Shown here in pieces: positions 39,121-46,708 of a DNA stretch of 50,368 nucleotides. The translations under genes were made by a program, and so were the position numbers. Origin of the DNA: Verrucomicrobiota bacterium (lineage in GTDB: Bacteria; Verrucomicrobiota; Verrucomicrobiia; Chthoniobacterales; UBA6821); NCBI GenBank assembly GCA_008933015.1, contig WBXH01000003.1:1-50368 (forward strand), read 5' to 3'. Below the pieces are notes generated by a model that searched no databases, had not been told where the DNA came from, and saw only the letters and a list, made by a program, of their open reading frames with translations. The number at the start of each line of letters is the position of its first letter. Position 1 is the stretch's first letter.

Positions 39121-39698
39121 GCACTTCCGATTCCGAAGCCACAAACGAACTCCTCAAAACCATTTCCCTCAGCCTAAAGGGGATCCATAACTCCCTTGAG
39201 CACCTCACAGCGGCCGTAGAGGGTGTCGCAGAGTCTATTGAGAAGGCTCATGAACCCGAAGGTGATCTCGGTGTCCATCTCGTTAGCTCTCTTAAAGAAC
39301 TCGCCTCTGCGCTCCATAAACGGGCCCAGCAGGAACGGAGCTCTCAACCCCAGCAGGGACAGCGCCATCAGAATCAAAACCAAAAGCAGGGCCGCCGCGA
39401 TGACCGTCAGCAACAGCGCCAACACCGTCAGGACGTTCGGACTCAGCACTCGCAGGATGATCATCCCGGTGAAGATCTACAACCCGGCGCGGACTACGAG
39501 CAGCCAGATGAACCGTTGCATTCCATGCCCGAAGAGCATGATGAGCCCTTAAAGGGAGTCCAACCACCAACGGAAATCAAAGAATCCGGCGAAACAGCAA
39601 CACCGAGAACAGCACCAAAGAACTCGCGTCCCCGACCAAACCGCCGTCGTCGCAGCAGCAGTGGCAATGGAGCAGGTAAAACTGCTAGGAAGCAATAA
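39117..39698 (+). CDS. Gln/Arg-rich low-complexity protein
   Basis: Not recognised. 193 residues: an N-terminal helical segment (about 1-70; LLKTISLSLKGIHNSLEHLTAAVEGVAESIEKA) with heptad-like hydrophobics, then a long Gln/His/Arg/Asp-rich disordered region (QQGQRHQNQNQKQGRR and onward), and a very basic C-terminal tail (RPRPNRRRRSSSG). The start overlaps the DUF1365 stop by ATGA, which supports its reality despite low complexity. The tail could bind nucleic acid or acidic lipids. It ends 22 bases before the convergent TrpF-like gene. Confidence 0.65.
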   Translation: MSTSDSEATNELLKTISLSLKGIHNSLEHLTAAVEGVAESIEKAHEPEGDLGVHLVSSLKELASALHKRAQQERSSQPQQGQRHQNQNQKQGRRDDRQQQRQHRQDVRTQHSQDDHPGEDLQPGADYEQPDEPLHSMPEEHDEPLKGVQPPTEIKESGETATPRTAPKNSRPRPNRRRRSSSGNGAGKTARKQ

Positions 39699-39720
39699 AG
39701 CCAGACCGTAAAAAGGGTAA

Positions 39721-40467
39721 CTACTTCCTTGGCGTAAGGCTTCGGCAGGCTTTAGCAAAGCGCCGGACTTTTTCCGGGTCCTTGCGGAAACGGATCGGTT
39801 TTCCGTCCGTATCGAGCAGATTCGTAGCGGTGCAGGTATCAGCACCCGCAGGTAGAGTGTAACGTAGTCCATCGGCGACATTTTCGGGTGATAATCCTCC
39901 GGCTAGAATCACGGGTCTCTCACTTTGGGCCACCAACCGCCTTGCCATCTCCCAGTCGCAGATCTTCCCAGTGATGCCGACGTGACCGGTCACTGGTTGA
40001 TCCTCTCCCTGTACCAGGAGGGTATCTGTCAGAAACCAATCGCTTACTGCCTCAATGAGGCGCGCTATTTCCAAGGTCGGCACGCGGTCAGCTAAGCCAG
40101 GTGGGGCAATCGGAATCGTTCTCATGATCTCGACCCTCGGGAATCTTGACTTCACCCCCTCCTGCAAAGAAAAGGCTGCCATGAGAGCACGATCATCAAT
40201 CGACACTCCAACGTTAAGGCTATCACAGAAGTGAATGATATCGGGTTGGTACCAATCGATCACCCGGTAAACAATCTCCTGATCGGCAAAGAGAGGAATG
40301 ATACTGCTCTTGCGCTGAGCTTGACGAATCACCTCCACCGATTCCTTGAGTGCCGGAATCTTCCACTCCCGAGCGGAGAGAATCACTCCTCCGATATGAT
40401 CGACACCACATTCGGACATCAGAGCAGCTTCCTTGGGTTCCTGTATCTCGTAGATTTGGACGATCAT
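39721..40467 (-). CDS. TrpF-like (phosphoribosylanthranilate isomerase-family) barrel protein
   Basis: A 248-residue TIM-barrel protein aligning along its length with TrpF: the N-terminal strand VQIYEIQEPKEAALMSECGVDHIG corresponds to VKICGITxxxDA, LTDTLL corresponds to the LLDT strand with the catalytic Asp (Asp148), and ILAGGLSPENV is the phosphate-binding loop. The catalytic Cys of TrpF (KICG) is Tyr6 here, and the GGTG motif region is altered (GHVGITGKICDW). No trp gene is nearby. It may be a divergent isomerase or a repurposed family member. Isolated on the minus strand between convergent and small membrane genes. Confidence 0.72.
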   Translation of the reverse strand: MIVQIYEIQEPKEAALMSECGVDHIGGVILSAREWKIPALKESVEVIRQAQRKSSIIPLFADQEIVYRVIDWYQPDIIHFCDSLNVGVSIDDRALMAAFSLQEGVKSRFPRVEIMRTIPIAPPGLADRVPTLEIARLIEAVSDWFLTDTLLVQGEDQPVTGHVGITGKICDWEMARRLVAQSERPVILAGGLSPENVADGLRYTLPAGADTCTATNLLDTDGKPIRFRKDPEKVRRFAKACRSLTPRK

Positions 40468-40544
40468 TCTGGGATATTAAGCCAAACAGGTCATTCCCGC
40501 AGAGTCCAAACTCGCGGACAAACAGAAAGACTGACCAATTCTTA

Positions 40545-40727
40545 TTAACGGTGCCTTGCGATCAGCAAGATCAGAAAGCCGTATTCAGCAAGGGTTATAG
40601 TGACCCCCCAACCAACAGTCTTCAGAAAAGCTTTCCATGTCGGAAATGATTCCGGAATGACTTCCTCTTCAAGATTCCTAGCAGGGGGGCGGACTACCGA
40701 ACCACGTATTGTGTGCAGGTTTTCCAT
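40545..40727 (-). CDS. small single-pass membrane protein
   Basis: 60 residues from the ATG at 40727, preceded by GTGAGGGG. An N-terminal soluble part (MENLHTIRGSVVRPPARN, then acidic EEEVIPES) precedes one C-terminal membrane helix (VGWGVTITLAEYGFLILLIA) and a short basic end (RHR), suggesting N-out or tail-anchored topology. No family recognised. The open frame extends upstream to 40817, but the AT-rich upstream looks like a promoter. Confidence 0.5.
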   Translation of the reverse strand: MENLHTIRGSVVRPPARNLEEEVIPESFPTWKAFLKTVGWGVTITLAEYGFLILLIARHR

Positions 40728-40774
40728 CCCCTCACTCTCTCTGATCTCTTCATAAAAAAAAGAGAAATATGACG

Positions 40775-40787
40775 TAATTGTAACAAT
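40775..40787. promoter_or_regulatory. palindrome AATTGT-A-ACAATT upstream of small membrane gene
   Basis: A perfect 6-base-arm palindrome about 48 bases before the ATG of the 60-residue protein. On the minus strand it contains TACAAT, a good -10-like hexamer; the best -35-like match (TTGTGT) is 15 bases away. It could be an operator over the promoter of this gene. Confidence 0.3.
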
Positions 40788-40873
40788 TTTCACCTTGACA
40801 CAATTTACTTCATTCAAATGGCAACACAGTACAACTCCTTTCTTAATGAAAGAAGAGGAAGTTTACAGTGAAA

Positions 40874-40900
40874 GGGAGAGCGTCGCTTAAAGCGCTCCCC
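40874..40900 (-). terminator. hairpin after the metallophosphatase gene
   Basis: Just beyond the metallophosphatase stop, GGGGAGCG...CGCTCTCCC pairs imperfectly around a loop with one mismatch and is followed on the minus strand by TTTCAC. The stem is GC-rich and well placed. The T-tract is short. Confidence 0.4.
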
Positions 40901-40930
40901 GATCAATCCTTACCCCATCCGAAGAACAAC

Positions 40931-41887
40931 TCAGGAAATCTTTTGGGGAACCGTGAAGGAATAGAGCACCTCGCCCGTTCCAGCAATCAACCGCACATCC
41001 ATCGCCTCGGGTTTGAGAGAAGCCGCCATAAAACCGGGATGAGACATTGAATATTTTGATTGTGGCGTCGCACCAACCGGACGGACCGTGGAACCAGCGC
41101 CCACACAGAACATGTTAACCCCACCAGCCTGTAAATGCTGAAGATCATGATCGTGTCCGCAAATGTAGGCCTGGACCCCATACTTGGAGAGTAATGGTAG
41201 CAATTGATCAACCAACTCCGGCGTATCCCCATGTTCTCCGCCCGAGTAGATGGGATGGTGACCGAACACTATCTTCCAAGGAGCTTTTGAAGCAGCAAGT
41301 TGTTGCTCGATCCAAGCTAGTTGCTTGCCACAGTCCTGGGAGAGGATTTCCTTGCCCATGAGTTTGTCATGGGCGTATTTGGCAACGAAGGGATTAGTAT
41401 CGATATAGATCATATCGACATCACTGCCACCAGGCACCTGTTCGGTCCTCTGATAATAGCGGGATGGCATACTCCAGCGCGGACTTTTCTGACAATAATC
41501 GATCTGAGCCTTACAGTTGCCACGGTAGTCGTGGTTTCCGAGGATCAAGCGCCAAGGAACCTGCAGCGAGGAGGCCGTGTAGACATCCTCAAAGGAAGCC
41601 TTGAATTGAGGGTCATCTGCGGACGAAACACCGAAATCATAGAAATTATCCCCCACTGATACAATGAAGGGAGCCATGATCTGCGAGGCAGCAAGTCCCA
41701 TCTGGCGCGCCACATCGAGTTGATCTTTCTGGCCTTTCCTTCCCCAGTCACCGACAACGATGAAGTTGAGCCCCAGAGAGGAGGTCTCGGCAGCGAAGAG
41801 GCCCCTTGTCAGAAGCGGCCCAGAGAGAGCCACCTGGGCGGTAGCTGCAAAAAGTGTTCTAACAAAGTCCCTGCGGGTGGCGCTCAT
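40931..41887 (-). CDS. metallophosphoesterase, purple-acid-phosphatase type, Tat-exported
   Basis: 318 residues from the ATG at 41887 (frame open to 42073 through the tRNA). The N-terminus MSATRRDFVRTLFAATAQVA contains a twin-arginine-like signal (RRDFV). All metal-binding motifs of the calcineurin-like fold are present: VVGDWG, VGDNFYDFG, LGNHDY, FGHHPIYSGG and ICGHDHDLQ. GNHDYRGN and FYDFGV resemble tartrate-resistant (type 5) acid phosphatase. It would release phosphate from organic esters in the periplasm, complementing the pst operon. It follows tRNA-Gln by 72 bases. Confidence 0.88.
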   Translation of the reverse strand: MSATRRDFVRTLFAATAQVALSGPLLTRGLFAAETSSLGLNFIVVGDWGRKGQKDQLDVARQMGLAASQIMAPFIVSVGDNFYDFGVSSADDPQFKASFEDVYTASSLQVPWRLILGNHDYRGNCKAQIDYCQKSPRWSMPSRYYQRTEQVPGGSDVDMIYIDTNPFVAKYAHDKLMGKEILSQDCGKQLAWIEQQLAASKAPWKIVFGHHPIYSGGEHGDTPELVDQLLPLLSKYGVQAYICGHDHDLQHLQAGGVNMFCVGAGSTVRPVGATPQSKYSMSHPGFMAASLKPEAMDVRLIAGTGEVLYSFTVPQKIS

Positions 41888-41959
41888 TGTGTTCTGATTG
41901 TTTCCGAGTCTTGTTACCCTCTGATTAAGGGGGCTTCCAGAAAATCTACTCAATAAAAG

Positions 41960-42033
41960 TGGCTGCCCCGCATGGATTCGAACCATGAATAAATCCTCCA
42001 AAGGGACCTGTGTTACCGTTACACTACAGGGCA
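41960..42033 (-). tRNA. tRNA-Gln (anticodon TTG)
   Basis: Cloverleaf on the minus strand: acceptor TGCCCTG/CGGGGCA (one G-T), D-arm GTGT/ACAC with loop AACGGTA, anticodon stem GGTCC/GGATT with loop CTTTGGA giving TTG (reads CAA), and T-arm CATGG/CCATG with loop TTCGAAT. Discriminator G is followed by an encoded CCA, unlike the tRNA-Arg at the other end of the window. Confidence 0.95.
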
Positions 42034-42044
42034 ATTGAACTCTG

Positions 42045-42073
42045 TTTTTATTGCCTGAACGTTTCCGGGGCAA
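42045..42073 (-). promoter_or_regulatory. candidate promoter for tRNA-Gln
   Basis: On the minus strand TTGCCC (42068-42073) and TAAAAA (42045-42050) are exactly 17 bases apart, and the tRNA 5' end lies 11 bases downstream of the -10. Both boxes match 4 of 6 consensus bases. Confidence 0.4.
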
Positions 42074-42151
42074 TGAGAAACGACTCGGACTGCAGAATGA
42101 GATTCAATCACTAGCTCCTGATTAGCCTTCTCATTCGTTGCCCTCTTTAGT

Positions 42152-42167
42152 TGAGTCTTATGACTCA
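42152..42167. repeat. inverted repeat TGAGTC-TTAT-GACTCA
   Basis: A perfect 6-bp-arm inverted repeat directly before (2 bases) the start codon of the alkaline-phosphatase-like gene. It could hinder ribosome access or be a regulator site; too short to say more. Confidence 0.3.
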
Positions 42168-42169
42168 TC

Positions 42170-43492
42170 ATGACAATGAAACTTCGTAATCGGCTGATCG
42201 CTCTGGTCTGCCTATTCCTCTTCCTCGCACTTGGAGCCTTCCTGCTCCTGACCTCCTCAACAAGAAAACCTTTTGCCATCATCCTGTTTGTGGGGGACAA
42301 CATCACCTCTCCGGTTCTGGGCGCGACCAGGATTTTCAATGGCGGTGCCGAGGCTCGACTGCAAATGGAGGAACTCCCCTACTCCGCCCTGAGTCGCAAT
42401 GCGGCCAATGATTTCTCGATCCCAGACACGGCCTCCGCCTCTACGCAGATATCTGCAGGAAGACGTGTGAACAAAGGGAGTCTCTGCATCGACACCGCGG
42501 GCCTAAAACTCTCCTCCCTGCTTGAGCTCGCCACACTGAAAGGTCGCGCCACCGGCCTGATCACCACTGGTGAAATCACCGGAACAACAGCGGCCAGTTA
42601 TTACGCCAAGACACTTAGCGGGGAGAATCGCTCGGATCTGGCGCTTCAGTTTTGCTCTCATCCCCCGTTTGACTTCGTGGCGGGTGGAGGATCACTTGAT
42701 TTTGAATCACCTGAAGCAACCTCTACCAATCTCCCCCCATCAGTTGACACGAATTCTTCCTCACAAGTCGTTGCAGGAAGTCCACTGAAGAAAATGAAGG
42801 ATCACGGCGTCTCGGTTCTTCATTCAGTCGCTGAGCTTGAGAAACAACCTTTTTGGAAAAAAAACCCTCTCCTTGCACTTCTTTCCCCGGGGCCTCTTTC
42901 CCCGCTTTCCGCTACTGGAAGCACAGAGGGCGATCCCAGTGCCCCCTCGCTCTCCGATCTTGTCAGGATAGCAATCCGTAACCTTCAATCTTATGGACAA
43001 GGATATCTACTTGTCGTCGATGATCCGATGATCGGCCAAGCCGCACGCTCAAACGATGCCGAAACTATGTTTCAGAGAATTCTGGCTTTCGATAAGGCCA
43101 TCTCGACAGCACGGCGGTACGCCGGGGAAAAAGCGTTGGTGGTGGTCACCGGTAGGGAAACTTTGGGAGGGCTTCAACTCAGTGGTTATCCCTTCCTGAG
43201 GGACAAAGGAGTGGCTGTTCTAGCCATCAACAACCAGGGCTACCCCTCTCTGAATTGGTCAACGGGCCCGGGATTTGATCCCGACAAAGGGGCTGATCTC
43301 TCCCACTCCAAGAAAACTTTTGGAACGAATAGCTCGGTGGGGATCCTCCTTCAACCCTCTGCCACAAAGCTTCCGTCTGGGTTAGGTGTTGGAGGTGATG
43401 TGCTGACTCTGGGAGTCGGTCCCGGCTCGGAAAATCTCCATGGTTTTCAAGATCTCACACAAGTTCATCGGTTGATCCTAAACGAATTGTAA
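42170..43492 (+). CDS. alkaline phosphatase-fold protein, metal ligands largely lost
   Basis: 440 residues. An N-terminal membrane segment (about 8-29) is followed by an alkaline phosphatase domain recognised by IILFVGDNI (Asp43 = E. coli PhoA Asp51), PDTASAST (nucleophile position Thr87), GLITTGEITGTTAAS, NDAETMFQRILAFDKAISTARRY and a C-terminal VLTLGVGPGSENLHG. The metal-ligand motifs are degraded: SIDxxxH reads MIGQAAR (289-293), TADHETGG reads TGRETLGG (327-334), and the last HTG motif reads LGV. Most zinc ligands are therefore gone, so phosphatase activity is unlikely. It is anchored in the envelope and diverges from tRNA-Gln and the active metallophosphatase. Confidence 0.82.
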   Translation: MTMKLRNRLIALVCLFLFLALGAFLLLTSSTRKPFAIILFVGDNITSPVLGATRIFNGGAEARLQMEELPYSALSRNAANDFSIPDTASASTQISAGRRVNKGSLCIDTAGLKLSSLLELATLKGRATGLITTGEITGTTAASYYAKTLSGENRSDLALQFCSHPPFDFVAGGGSLDFESPEATSTNLPPSVDTNSSSQVVAGSPLKKMKDHGVSVLHSVAELEKQPFWKKNPLLALLSPGPLSPLSATGSTEGDPSAPSLSDLVRIAIRNLQSYGQGYLLVVDDPMIGQAARSNDAETMFQRILAFDKAISTARRYAGEKALVVVTGRETLGGLQLSGYPFLRDKGVAVLAINNQGYPSLNWSTGPGFDPDKGADLSHSKKTFGTNSSVGILLQPSATKLPSGLGVGGDVLTLGVGPGSENLHGFQDLTQVHRLILNEL

Positions 43493-43554
43493 AACTCTTC
43501 CGGATCTCCGAGAGCTGAGTGCTTAGAAACTAAAAAACCGACGAACAATCTGCC

Positions 43555-46518
43555 TTACTGAAGGAGATGCTCCAGGGAGGGATCGGGTGGGGATCCAAGT
43601 TCGACAGCCTTTTTATAATGCTGCTTGGCCATCATTTTGGCAGGAGGTTTGCCCGTGGCATAAATGACGGCGAGGTTGAAATGGGCGTCAGCATATTGGG
43701 GATTAATCTCGATTGCTTTCATGATCTCACTTTCACCGGCCTTTCCTTTACCCGATGCCGCCAGCACGATCCCGAGGTAGTTATGAGCCGTGAAGTCCTG
43801 ATCATTGATGGAGATTGATTTCCTTAAGACTTTTTCGGCGTCATCATAACGTTGTTGCCGGTAGTGAACGATACCAAGAGTGGTGAGAGCAAAAGAGCTA
43901 TCCTTGGACTTTTCAGCGGCCTTCTTGAGGGATTCCTCCGCCTCGTTCATTTTGCCCAACTGGAACTGTACAACACCGATATTGGAGAGAGCAAAATAGT
44001 CATCTGGAGAGATCTTGAGAGCCTCTTGGAAAGTATTCTCGGCCTGAATGTAATCCTGCCTGTCAAACTGTTCCTTGGCCTGGGCAAGAAGCTCCTTGAA
44101 TTTTCCCTGCCAGACCATTCCGGTGGCATTCGTTGCTTTATCAGCACCCTCCGGATTGTCCTTCGTGGATTTTTCCGTAGGCCCGGCATCAGCTTTCTCC
44201 TTGTTTGTTGACTGGGTGATTGGTGCCGCTAGGGAGGCCTGTACTTTCTCCGGACTGCCTTCACTCACCATCAGATCTGCATCTTTGAATAGGGCCTTCT
44301 CAACGGGAGAAAGGGGAGCATTTGGAGCGGAGAGGATGCTGATCTGGGCGGCAAGTGAATCAGACTGGACATTGAGACGTTTGAGTTCCTCCTCCATAAG
44401 GCGGCGCGCCTGCTCTTTCCTAGCCTCCTCCTTGATCTGCCTGAGAACGATTCCCCGGAGCAAGGTGTTCTCGTCCATGGTCTGCTGATCAGAGCTGCCT
44501 GATTTTCTTTTTTTCTTCAGAAGGGCTATCTGTGAATCCTTCGCTACCAACTGATCTTGTAAATCCTTGAGCTGGTCGGCTCCTTTGGAACTCTGTTTCT
44601 GTAAGGTCTCCACTTTTTTGTTCGCGGCGGCAAGGTCGCCCTGAATGGCAGTTGCCTGAACGCGCGCATCTATGAGGGCCTTTTCCTTTTCTTGAAGGGC
44701 TTTGCCCTGATCGGCGCTCAACTTGGTGAGGTCAGCTATTTTCTGTTGGGAATCGGCGAAGTTTTTGGCATTGAGGTCGACCTGTCCCTGCAGTTTTTTC
44801 AACTGCTCCTGCAGGGCGGTGCCATCCTGCCCTTGGTTGATTTGGGAAGCTATGCGGTCGAGTGCAGACTTAAGTTGATCCTGAAGGGAGCTGTTTTGCT
44901 TTTGGAGCATCTGCTTGGCCTCATTGGCCTCAAGGGCCTTGCGATCTGCATCCGCACGGTTTGATTCTGCAATCTTAGTGCCTTCTGCGATTTTCGAGTT
45001 TGCCAGATCAAGGGCCTTCTGATTCTCGGCAATCTGAGATTTGAGATTTTCGTTTTCCTTGATCAGAGGTGTGGCGGTGGAAGCCTGCCGACCGAGCGCG
45101 GAAATTGACTTGGCTGCCTGATCCAGCTTGCCGAGCAGTCTGGCACGCTCCTCCTCGAGCACGGCACGGTCGGAGTTAGCGACGGCACGGAGTTTGCTCT
45201 CGGATTCCATGGCGCTTAGAGCAGCCTTCTTCGATTGCTCCGATTCATCCCGAGCCTTCGCGAGATCCTTCTCGCCATGGCTGAGTTGATCCTTCATCGA
45301 GGCTAGTTGCTTTTTCAACTCGTCGGTCTGTGACTCCAATCCCCTGACTTTCGAGGCTTCCCGGGCCGCTTCAGCAAGTCGGACGACTTTGTCCGCCAAC
45401 CCCTTGCGCTCCTCTTCTACAACCTCAAGATCTGCCTCAGTATTTTTAGATATGGAGCCGCTCTCCTTCAGTCTGGTCTCCAGATCCTTCACTCGCACTT
45501 GAAGCGGAGCAACCTCCTGTGAGAGCTTCTTAAGATTCGCTAACTGGCCAGCGGTCTTGGTGACTTGCTTCTGAAGCTCCTCGTTTTGTTTGGTGGAATC
45601 GCCGGCTAATTGCTCGGAACGCTCTGCCCTTGCCTTGAGTTGCGCGAGCGATTCCTTGCCCTTTTCGACTTCTGCGGTGAGTTGCTCGATTCTCTGCTTG
45701 GATCCTGCAGTTGCGACGATCTTCTCCTGAGCATCATGCAATTTGGCAGAGAGGGAGGTTGTCTCATCGGCTGATTTCTTGGCGAGTTGATTATACTGTT
45801 CGTCAGCAGCAATCTTATCGGCCACAGCATCATCAAGCTTCTTCTGAAGGTTTTTGAGATCCTCTGCCCAAGAGGCACGTGCCTTGAGGTCGTGCTCCAA
45901 ATCTGAAATCCGCCGTTTGGCCACATCAAGCTGACTGGTCAGTTCCGAGCGCTTAGCTACCCAGTCCGCATTCTCAAGATCGCTCTCTCTTTTTTTCTGC
46001 GAAGAGAGTGTCTCACGGGCTTCCTTGAGTTCTCTCTGAAGTTCGTTGATCTGCCTGCGCAGACTGCGTGTTTCTACAGAGGTGTTGAGCCCTGCCTTGT
46101 TCGAAGATGGATCGGTTCCTGATGGGGGAACGATCGTGATGCTGGGCCCCTTTACCGAAGGGAGTGAGGAATCAGCAGATTGGTCTCCACGAGTATGCGA
46201 AACTAATGCCGTGTTATCACTTTCAACCCCTCCTCTTCCTAAGCCTTGAAGTCGATCTACTGACTCAATGGTTTTTTTCAGTCGGTAGTCAACGACCGGC
46301 TTCTGCCATGAAGGATCGTTTTTGCTGATTTCCTTAAGGAGACTCACTGCAAACTGATATTTCTTCAGGGCCTCGTCGTTGCTTCCCTGGCGTTCAAGTT
46401 TCTCACCTTGCTGAAAGCTTTGGTAGGCGTTCAGGAATTGATCCGAGGAATCCGCAGCGCCGGCAAATCCGATCAGACCGAAACATAAAAATGTGAAAAC
46501 CGGTAACAGACGTGGCAT
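43555..46518 (-). CDS. large exported coiled-coil protein with C-terminal TPRs
   Basis: 987 residues. A signal peptide (MPRLLPVFTFLCFGLIGFAGA) is followed by a short helical TPR-like segment (FLNAYQSFQQGEKLERQGSNDEALKKYQFAVSLL) and a Ser/Thr-rich linker. A Lys/Glu/Gln/Ala-rich coiled coil runs from about residue 150 to 720. The C-terminus (about 815-985) has at least four TPR repeats, e.g. FDRQDYIQAENTFQEALKIS, YFALSNIGVVQFQLGKMNEAEESL, YRQQRYDDAEKVLRKSISIN and NPQYADAHFNLAVIYA. Probably a periplasmic or envelope scaffold. Function unknown; convergent with the alkaline-phosphatase-like gene. Confidence 0.85.
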   Translation of the reverse strand: MPRLLPVFTFLCFGLIGFAGAADSSDQFLNAYQSFQQGEKLERQGSNDEALKKYQFAVSLLKEISKNDPSWQKPVVDYRLKKTIESVDRLQGLGRGGVESDNTALVSHTRGDQSADSSLPSVKGPSITIVPPSGTDPSSNKAGLNTSVETRSLRRQINELQRELKEARETLSSQKKRESDLENADWVAKRSELTSQLDVAKRRISDLEHDLKARASWAEDLKNLQKKLDDAVADKIAADEQYNQLAKKSADETTSLSAKLHDAQEKIVATAGSKQRIEQLTAEVEKGKESLAQLKARAERSEQLAGDSTKQNEELQKQVTKTAGQLANLKKLSQEVAPLQVRVKDLETRLKESGSISKNTEADLEVVEEERKGLADKVVRLAEAAREASKVRGLESQTDELKKQLASMKDQLSHGEKDLAKARDESEQSKKAALSAMESESKLRAVANSDRAVLEEERARLLGKLDQAAKSISALGRQASTATPLIKENENLKSQIAENQKALDLANSKIAEGTKIAESNRADADRKALEANEAKQMLQKQNSSLQDQLKSALDRIASQINQGQDGTALQEQLKKLQGQVDLNAKNFADSQQKIADLTKLSADQGKALQEKEKALIDARVQATAIQGDLAAANKKVETLQKQSSKGADQLKDLQDQLVAKDSQIALLKKKRKSGSSDQQTMDENTLLRGIVLRQIKEEARKEQARRLMEEELKRLNVQSDSLAAQISILSAPNAPLSPVEKALFKDADLMVSEGSPEKVQASLAAPITQSTNKEKADAGPTEKSTKDNPEGADKATNATGMVWQGKFKELLAQAKEQFDRQDYIQAENTFQEALKISPDDYFALSNIGVVQFQLGKMNEAEESLKKAAEKSKDSSFALTTLGIVHYRQQRYDDAEKVLRKSISINDQDFTAHNYLGIVLAASGKGKAGESEIMKAIEINPQYADAHFNLAVIYATGKPPAKMMAKQHYKKAVELGSPPDPSLEHLLQ

Positions 46519-46645
46519 GAAAATAAAATAGGGACTAGTTCACTAGACTTAGCGGGAGGAAAGATCAAACACCCTCTTTTCCCCATTGGGAAGAACGCTT
46601 TCCCTCTTTTGAAAGCTCGGTGACGAAAATTTCACCATGCAGGAA

Positions 46646-46674
46646 TTGACATGCCATCCACATAAGTACCTAAT
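46646..46674 (+). promoter_or_regulatory. candidate sigma70-type promoter for the HNH gene
   Basis: A consensus TTGACA (46646-46651) is followed after 17 bases by CCTAAT (46669-46674). Transcription would start near 46681, which favours the ATG at 46709 over 46637. Between promoter and start codon lies the inverted repeat ATATTT-CT-AAATAT (46689-46702). Confidence 0.5.
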
Positions 46675-46708
46675 GCGGTTTCCAATCAATATTTCTAAAT
46701 ATCAACAT

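Noticed and set aside
39223-39552. Alternative frames within the Gln/Arg-rich gene
   Set aside because: Codon repetition in the low-complexity region leaves several frames open; only the frame at 39117 is coupled to the upstream gene.
40818-40871. 17-codon plus-strand open frame after a TTGACA box
   Set aside because: No Shine-Dalgarno, no convincing -10, and too short to support; the nearby hairpin is better explained as the end of the minus-strand phosphatase gene.
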